Shown here piece by piece: positions 59,129 to 64,000 of a stretch of 64,000 nucleotides of DNA; positions within the stretch are counted from its first letter, which is position 1; each line of letters opens with the position of its first letter. Source of the DNA: Propionivibrio dicarboxylicus. GTDB taxonomy: Bacteria > Pseudomonadota > Gammaproteobacteria > Burkholderiales > Rhodocyclaceae. The stretch lies in NCBI RefSeq assembly GCF_900099695.1, contig NZ_FNCY01000021.1, positions 1 to 64,000 of the forward strand, read 5' to 3'. The position numbers were made by a program, and so were the translations under genes. Under the pieces are notes generated by a model. The model had not been told where the DNA came from and searched no databases. It saw only the letters and a list, made by a program, of their open reading frames with translations.

Positions 59129-60628
59129 ATGACAAAGGAATTCATCCTGGCGCTCGACCAGGGCACCACGAGTTCGCGCGCCATCCTTTTCGACCGCGAC
59201 GGCCGGGCGGTCGCAAGCGCCCAGCGCGAATTCGCCCAGCATTATCCCCTGCCCGGCTGGGTCGAACACGACGCCAACGACATCTGGACGAGCCAGTACG
59301 ACGTCGCACGCGCGGCAATCGCCAACGCCGGGATCGATGTCCGCAGCATCGCCGCCATCGGTATCGCCAATCAACGCGAAACGACGGTTGTTTGGGATCG
59401 CGAAACCGGCGAACCGATCTGCAGGGCCATCGTCTGGCAATGCCGCCGCACTGCCGCCGACTGCGAGGCGCTCAAAACCCGCGGGCTCGACGCACTGATC
59501 CGCGAACGGACCGGTCTGTTGCTCGACGCCTATTTTTCCGGCACCAAGCTCGCCTGGATTCTCGACCACGTTCCGCAGGCGCGTGCCCGTGCCGAACGCG
59601 GCGAACTGGCCTTCGGCACCATCGACAGCTGGCTGATCTGGAAGCTGAGCGGCGGTCGTGTCCATGTCACCGACGTCTCCAATGCATCCCGCACCCTGCT
59701 CTTCAATATCCACACGCTCGACTGGGACGAGCGCATCCTCGCCGAATTCGACATCCCGCGCGCCTTGCTGCCCGAGGTAAAGCCATCGAGCCATTGCTAC
59801 GGACACAGCCTCGCCGCGCTCTTCGACGGCGTCGCCATTCCAATTGCCGGCGATGCCGGCGACCAGCAGGCGGCGCTGTTCGGACAAGGGTGTTTCACCG
59901 CCGGCTCGGCCAAGAACACCTACGGCACAGGCGCCTTCATGCTGATGAACACCGGGAAAACGCCGATCCGCTCAAGGCACGGGCTGCTGACAACGGTCGC
60001 CTGGGGCATCGACGGCACAGTGGACTACGCGCTCGAAGGCAGCGTCTTCATCGCCGGCGCGGCCATCCAGTGGCTGCGCGATGAACTCGGCCTGATCGGC
60101 AGCGCCGCCGAGAGCGAAACCCTGGCAAATGCCGTCAGCGACACGCAGGGCGTCTATGTCGTGCCCGCCTTCGTCGGTCTCGGCGCGCCTTACTGGGACA
60201 TGAACGCCCGCGGCACGATCGTCGGCCTGACGCGCGGGAGCGGGAGAAACCACATCGTCCGCGCCACGCTCGAAGCCATCGCCTTCCAGACCCGCGACGT
60301 CCTGCAGTCGATGCAGGCCGATGCCGGCATCGCCCTGTGCGAACTCCGCGTCGATGGCGGTGCCGCCGCCAACAATTTCCTCATGCAATTCCAGGCCGAT
60401 ATTCTCGGCGTCCCGGTCCTGCGCCCGGCGCAAACCGAAAGTACGGCATTGGGGGCGGCCACGCTCGCCGGCCTGGCTGTCGGCTTCTGGAAAAATCGCG
60501 AGGACATTGCCGGACGCAGCCAGACGGTTCGCCGCTTCACGCCGACACTGGCGGCGGAGCAATCCGAACGGCATTACGCCGGCTGGCGTCGCGCCGTCGA
60601 GCGCGCCCGCGCATGGGCGACCGACTGA
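59129..60628 (+). CDS. glpK: Glycerol kinase GlpK
   Basis: Phosphorylates glycerol to glycerol-3-phosphate. 499 aa, full FGGY-kinase: [88 protein letters not shown], and [20 protein letters not shown]. The start ATG 59129 follows a GGAGGG box. Divergent from dacB and followed by glpR. Confidence 0.96.
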   Translation: MTKEFILALDQGTTSSRAILFDRDGRAVASAQREFAQHYPLPGWVEHDANDIWTSQYDVARAAIANAGIDVRSIAAIGIANQRETTVVWDRETGEPICRAIVWQCRRTAADCEALKTRGLDALIRERTGLLLDAYFSGTKLAWILDHVPQARARAERGELAFGTIDSWLIWKLSGGRVHVTDVSNASRTLLFNIHTLDWDERILAEFDIPRALLPEVKPSSHCYGHSLAALFDGVAIPIAGDAGDQQAALFGQGCFTAGSAKNTYGTGAFMLMNTGKTPIRSRHGLLTTVAWGIDGTVDYALEGSVFIAGAAIQWLRDELGLIGSAAESETLANAVSDTQGVYVVPAFVGLGAPYWDMNARGTIVGLTRGSGRNHIVRATLEAIAFQTRDVLQSMQADAGIALCELRVDGGAAANNFLMQFQADILGVPVLRPAQTESTALGAATLAGLAVGFWKNREDIAGRSQTVRRFTPTLAAEQSERHYAGWRRAVERARAWATD

Positions 60629-60710
60629 ATCCTTTCACAATTGCCACAAGCCAGTAGAATGAGATGACAAAGCAATCCCTTTCGCGGCCCACCCACCCCA
60701 GGACAAAATC

Positions 60711-61508
60711 ATGACGCGACAGAGTACCGAATCGAAACTGGGCACACGCCACCGGCAGATTCTCGATCTCGCCAAACAGCAAGGCTTCCTGTCTACCGAA
60801 GCGCTGGCCCGTCATTTCGACGTCACCACCCAGACGATCCGGCGCGACATCAACTACCTCTGCGACGAAGGCCTGCTGCGCCGCTTCCATGGTGGCGCCG
60901 GACCGGTATCGAGCGTCGAAAACGTCGACTATTCGGCGCGGCAGATTCTCAATCACGAGGCCAAGATCCGGATCGCACGCGCCGTCGTCGAGGAGATTCC
61001 CGACAATGCCTCGCTCTTCATCAACATCGGCACGACCACCGAGGAAGTCGCCAAGGCGCTCGCCGGTCACCGCAACCTGCGCATCATCACCAACAATCTT
61101 AATGTCGCCAGCCAACTCTGCAGCAACGAGAATTTCGAGGTGATCGTCGCCGGCGGCGTCGTCCGTAACGACCGCGGCGTCATCGGCGAATCGACGATCG
61201 ATTTCATCCGCCAGTTCAAGGTCGATTTCGGCATCATCGGCATTTCCGGCATTGATGCCGACGGCACGCTGCTCGATTTCGACTACCGGGAAGTCCGCGT
61301 CGCGCAGGCGATCATCGAAAACTCCCGTCAGATATTCCTGGTTACCGACCGTACCAAGTTCAGCATCACGCCAATGGTCAAGCTGGGTACGCTGGCCGAT
61401 GTCGATGTGCTATTCACCGACGCGCCGCCACCGGCGGACATCCAGGCCGTTCTGGCCGAAACGCAGACCCGCCTCGTCATCGCCAAGGACATGCCGCGCG
61501 TCGACTGA
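60711..61508 (+). CDS. glpR: DeoR-family repressor GlpR
   Basis: 265 aa. N-terminal DeoR HTH (RHRQILDLAKQQGFLSTEAL, ARHFDVTTQTIRRDINYLCD) and C-terminal sugar-phosphate sensor (NIGTTTEEVAKALAGHRNL, VIVAGGVVRNDRGVIGEST, GISGIDADGTLLDFDYREVR). It would repress glycerol genes until glycerol-3-phosphate binds. The 82-base gap after glpK contains no terminator. Confidence 0.9.
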   Translation: MTRQSTESKLGTRHRQILDLAKQQGFLSTEALARHFDVTTQTIRRDINYLCDEGLLRRFHGGAGPVSSVENVDYSARQILNHEAKIRIARAVVEEIPDNASLFINIGTTTEEVAKALAGHRNLRIITNNLNVASQLCSNENFEVIVAGGVVRNDRGVIGESTIDFIRQFKVDFGIIGISGIDADGTLLDFDYREVRVAQAIIENSRQIFLVTDRTKFSITPMVKLGTLADVDVLFTDAPPPADIQAVLAETQTRLVIAKDMPRVD

Positions 61509-61555
61509 AGCGCCGGTCTCCGCCCGAAAACGGAGACCCGGCGGACTTGCCAGGC

Positions 61556-62068
61556 TCAGGCCTTCTTGCGGGTGAAGGCGACTTCGCAAACCTTGTTGCC
61601 CTGGGCAATCGTCTTGCCCAGATGGAATTCGAAGTTCTCGAAACGGCTGCCGATACCGCGGTCGCCCGACATGGCGATGTCGCAGAGCTTGCTCAGCATT
61701 TCGCCCTCGATGCCGGCCTGCGTCCACGCCGTAACCAGCGGGCAGTAACCGAATTCGACCGTGAGTTCGTTCTCGTCGAGTTTTTTGATGTCCATCTCGA
61801 AAATCTTGATGACGTCTTCATTGAGGAAGGTCTTGCCGAATTCGACCATGCTATCGACGGACGCCAGCACTTCCTTGATGCCGTCGCCATGCATGCAGCC
61901 AGTCTTGAAAATGGCGGCGTGGCCGATTTCTTCCCAGTCCATGCCGCGGTCCTTGACCTCCTTGAGAATCAGCCCCATCCAGAGCGCGCGGTGCGTGAAC
62001 GCCTTTCTCAGTTTGTTGGTGACCGGATCGTCGGTATTCTTCGGCTGGTTGTTATGGCAAATACACAT
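61556..62068 (-). CDS. ATC hydrolase-like protein (170 aa)
   Basis: The sequence CMHGDGIKEVLASVDSMVEF, EDVIKIFEMDIKKLDENELT, VEFGYCPLVTAWTQAGIEGE matches the L-2-amino-thiazoline-4-carboxylate hydrolase-type fold (PF14196-like), in which FGYCPLVxAW is a hallmark. Members whose role has been tested make cysteine from a cyclic precursor, but most are of unknown role. The N-terminus MCICHNNQPKNTDD has two Cys. AGGAGA precedes the ATG; it converges with glpR. Confidence 0.7.
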   Translation of the reverse strand: MCICHNNQPKNTDDPVTNKLRKAFTHRALWMGLILKEVKDRGMDWEEIGHAAIFKTGCMHGDGIKEVLASVDSMVEFGKTFLNEDVIKIFEMDIKKLDENELTVEFGYCPLVTAWTQAGIEGEMLSKLCDIAMSGDRGIGSRFENFEFHLGKTIAQGNKVCEVAFTRKKA

Positions 62069-62931
62069 GTAAATCTCCTTGCTCGCTCATTCGTAAAGGT
62101 TGCGGATTGGGTTGGATGCCAGAGGCCGCGCAACGGGCCGGACGCCGCAACGCGTCCGCCTTTCCGACGACAAGCCACGCCGGAATGACGTAGCGGCATT
62201 AGCACATAGTGTGCCACGAACCGGAAAGAAGCGCTCGCCGGGGGCGGCGGCGACAACGCCCAACGAGCGCCAAATGCGCGCGTCGGGCGCCCGGCCTGCA
62301 CCGGCGCCGGACGCCCCCTTTTGACGACTCGCCGCGCATGACAACTGCGCACCCGAATGGGGCATGCCACCGGTGTCGCAACGCAAGTGCCGACGACCAT
62401 TTCGCACGATGATATTTCCCGAATTGAGAATATTTCCGAAAAAGCTGAGAAACGGTCGACATCGATTCTTCGATGTCGCCTGCTGCGGCAGCCAATAACC
62501 CGCGACTGTCTTCCGCGCCCAAGCGACGAGGATATCGACGTATTTTCCGGATCGCATTGCAACAGCATGATCGGACGCCCCCTATGACAGCCGATCACCG
62601 GTAGAATCGTCACCAAGACGGATGAGTATGAAATCGGTCGCGTCAGCCACGCCGACAATCCGGGAAGGAAGATTGGCCCGGAACTTGCTCAATCCACGGT
62701 GTCTGTCTGTCAGCCAGCGCCAAGCAGGCCCGATGCGAAGGACCTGTGAAGCGTACGCAGTTGGTGCATACGCCGAAAAACCGCGGTGCATGCCTGGTTG
62801 CCGGCCGGCAGGTCGCCGGACGAAAGCCTCCCCGAAGGGATACTCTCCCGGCGCTTCGAGTTGGATCTTCTCGCCCGAAGTGAGTCATCCGCAACCTGTT
62901 GTCACCGATCTTTCATCTGGAGAACTTGATC
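62069..62931. other. Long non-coding gap with inverted repeats
   Basis: No convincing gene in 863 bases. It holds a perfect 9-bp inverted repeat CGACATCGA/TCGATGTCG (62457-62478), GCTGC/GCAGC next to it, TGCCGGCCGGCA (near 62800), and direct repeats of ATATTTCC-GAA (62412-62440). A stretch of predicted + strand frame from 62622 is the shadow of the gene that follows. Promoters for both flanking genes should lie here. Confidence 0.5.
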
Positions 62932-64000
62932 ATGATAAAACTCAAGCATTGCAAAACGCTGCTTGCCTCGGTCTGCCTGACCTTGCTCACGGCGGGCGCC
63001 AGCGCTCAGAACAAGACGATCGCCATCGGCTACCAGTTACCGCTCAGCGGCGAGAATGCCCAATACGGCATGCTGTTCCGCAACTCGGCGACACTGGCGC
63101 TCGACGACTTCAACAAGTCGGGCAAGCTCCCGGGCGTCACCGTCCAGATCAAGTTCGAAGACAGCAAGAGCGACGCCAAGGAAGGCGTCAACATCGCGCG
63201 CAAGTTCTCCGATGACTCCAGCATTCTGGCGGTGATCGGCGATTTCAACTCGACCGTGTCGATGGCCGCCGGCCAGGTCTATGCGCAAACGAAAGTGGCG
63301 CAACTCTCGCAGACCGCCTCGCATCCGGACTTCGTCAAGATCAGCGAATACCAGTTCCGCAACATCAACACACAGGCTTACGAAGGCCCGCTGATCGCCA
63401 ACTGGGCGCACGGCAACGGCGTCAAGAAGGTCGCCGTCGTCGCCATCCAGAACGACTGGGGCCAGTCGGCCGCCAATAACTTCATCAACGGCTTCAAGGC
63501 CGCCGGCGGTACGGTCACCGACGTCGAGTACTTCAACCCCGGCACACGCGACTTCCGCTCGATCCTCACCAAGATCGGCCGCAGCCAGCCTGAAGCCATC
63601 TTCCTCGGCGCCTTCTACGAAGACGGTTCAGCCTTCCTGCAGCAGAAGCTTCAGATGGGCCTGAAGCAGAATGTGTATGCCACGTCGTCGCTCTACGAGA
63701 AGAAGATGATCGAGCTCGCCGGCCCGGCCGCCAACGGCCTCTACCTGACCTCGACCTTCCTGGTGGAAAGCACCGAGCCGCACATCGCTTCCTACGTCAA
63801 GGCCTACGAGGCGCGCTATGGCGCCAAGCCGCAGCAGTTCGCGGCCCAGGCGTTCGATGCCACCAACATCATGCTGAACGCCATCGTCGCCGCCGGCGGC
63901 GCCAACGCGACGCGTGCCAAGGTGCGCGATGCCCTCGCCGCGACCAAGAACTTCCCGGGCGTCACCGGCACCACCAGCTTCGACCAGGCAACGCGCGAGC
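62932..64000 (+). CDS. Liv-type ABC substrate-binding protein (5' part)
   Basis: Periplasmic branched-chain amino-acid-type receptor, open to the right edge (356 residues visible). Signal peptide KHCKTLLASVCLTLLTAGAS AQN, then IAIGYQLPLSGENAQYGMLF, VIGDFNSTVSMAAGQVYAQT, VAVVAIQNDWGQSAANNFIN, and PQQFAAQAFDATNIMLNAIV, as in LivJ/LivK and amide- or aromatic-acid-binding relatives. GGAG precedes ATG 62932. The permease genes are expected beyond the window. Confidence 0.9.
   Translation, partial: MIKLKHCKTLLASVCLTLLTAGASAQNKTIAIGYQLPLSGENAQYGMLFRNSATLALDDFNKSGKLPGVTVQIKFEDSKSDAKEGVNIARKFSDDSSILAVIGDFNSTVSMAAGQVYAQTKVAQLSQTASHPDFVKISEYQFRNINTQAYEGPLIANWAHGNGVKKVAVVAIQNDWGQSAANNFINGFKAAGGTVTDVEYFNPGTRDFRSILTKIGRSQPEAIFLGAFYEDGSAFLQQKLQMGLKQNVYATSSLYEKKMIELAGPAANGLYLTSTFLVESTEPHIASYVKAYEARYGAKPQQFAAQAFDATNIMLNAIVAAGGANATRAKVRDALAATKNFPGVTGTTSFDQATRE

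Noticed and set aside
59027-59887. N-terminal extension of dacB to 59887
   Set aside because: The first 287 codons are the complement of glpK; the signal peptide begins at 59026.
62622-63215. A 197-codon frame before and within the Liv-type gene
   Set aside because: Gly/Arg-rich shadow running into the substrate-binding gene in another frame; no ribosome-binding site.

Overview
The window looks like the chromosome of a betaproteobacterium, most likely in or near the Rhodocyclaceae. The host genes are GC-rich and carry typical gene orders (ruvC-ruvA-ruvB, ybgC-tolQRAB-pal-cpoB, queE/queC), and a dctBD-type two-component system sits beside a DASS transporter. The genus call is inference from gene content; no database was searched.

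Layout. (1) 1-4.6 kb is an accessory stretch: a transposase cut by the left window edge, an unknown zinc-ribbon protein, several very small ORFs with good ribosome-binding sites, a small lipoprotein, an XRE regulator, a decayed tandem array of pRha-type antirepressor units and a BRO-N remnant. (2) About 4.8-42.0 kb is one apparently intact transposable (Mu-like) prophage on the + strand, apart from its repressor and one small gene. Its early region holds an XRE repressor with an array of GTTGTCGAC sites, Ner, a DDE transposase (MuA role), an AAA ATPase (MuB role), small ORFs, a Gam-like protein, HU, GemA and Mor. Next come a lysis cassette (endolysin, three small membrane proteins, nested Rz/Rz1), DNA packaging and Mu-type head genes (gp27, gp28, gp29, gp30, G, I/Z, T, gp36, gp37), and a lambda-type long non-contractile tail: tube, G/GT chaperones with a clear -1 frameshift site, tape measure, M/L/K-like proteins, an I-J fusion and a fibre. 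A Dam-like methylase closes the region. The head is Mu-like and the tail siphovirus-like, the B3/D3112 style of architecture. An 18-bp imperfect inverted repeat near 4.86 and 41.96 kb marks the two transposase-binding ends.

(3) 42.05-52.6 kb is host core on the - strand: a terminator and two tRNA-Lys genes (the prophage lies just beyond the terminator), queC, a PilZ-domain gene, queE, the Tol-Pal operon, ybgC, ruvB, an AI-2E-type permease, ruvA and ruvC. (4) 52.8-64 kb holds a DASS anion transporter with a sigma-54-like promoter, its likely regulators DctB/DctD, the PBP4-type carboxypeptidase dacB, glpK and a DeoR-family regulator, an ATC-hydrolase-like protein, a long non-coding gap and the start of a Liv-type ABC substrate-binding protein.

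How it works together. Lysogeny is probably held by the repressor binding its site array and countered by Ner. On induction the transposase and ATPase replicate the phage by transposition, with a phage-encoded HU on hand. Mor then switches on the lysis and late genes. In the host part, DctB/DctD probably sense a C4-dicarboxylate-like anion and fire the sigma-54 promoter of the transporter.

Points most worth a second look: the folded RNA leader in front of the methylase, the strong enrichment of a GCGTTAA/TTAACGC heptamer inside the prophage, a signal-peptide-like extension on the major capsid protein, a candidate toxin-like nuclease domain on the gp30 minor head protein, and the pRha cassette array.
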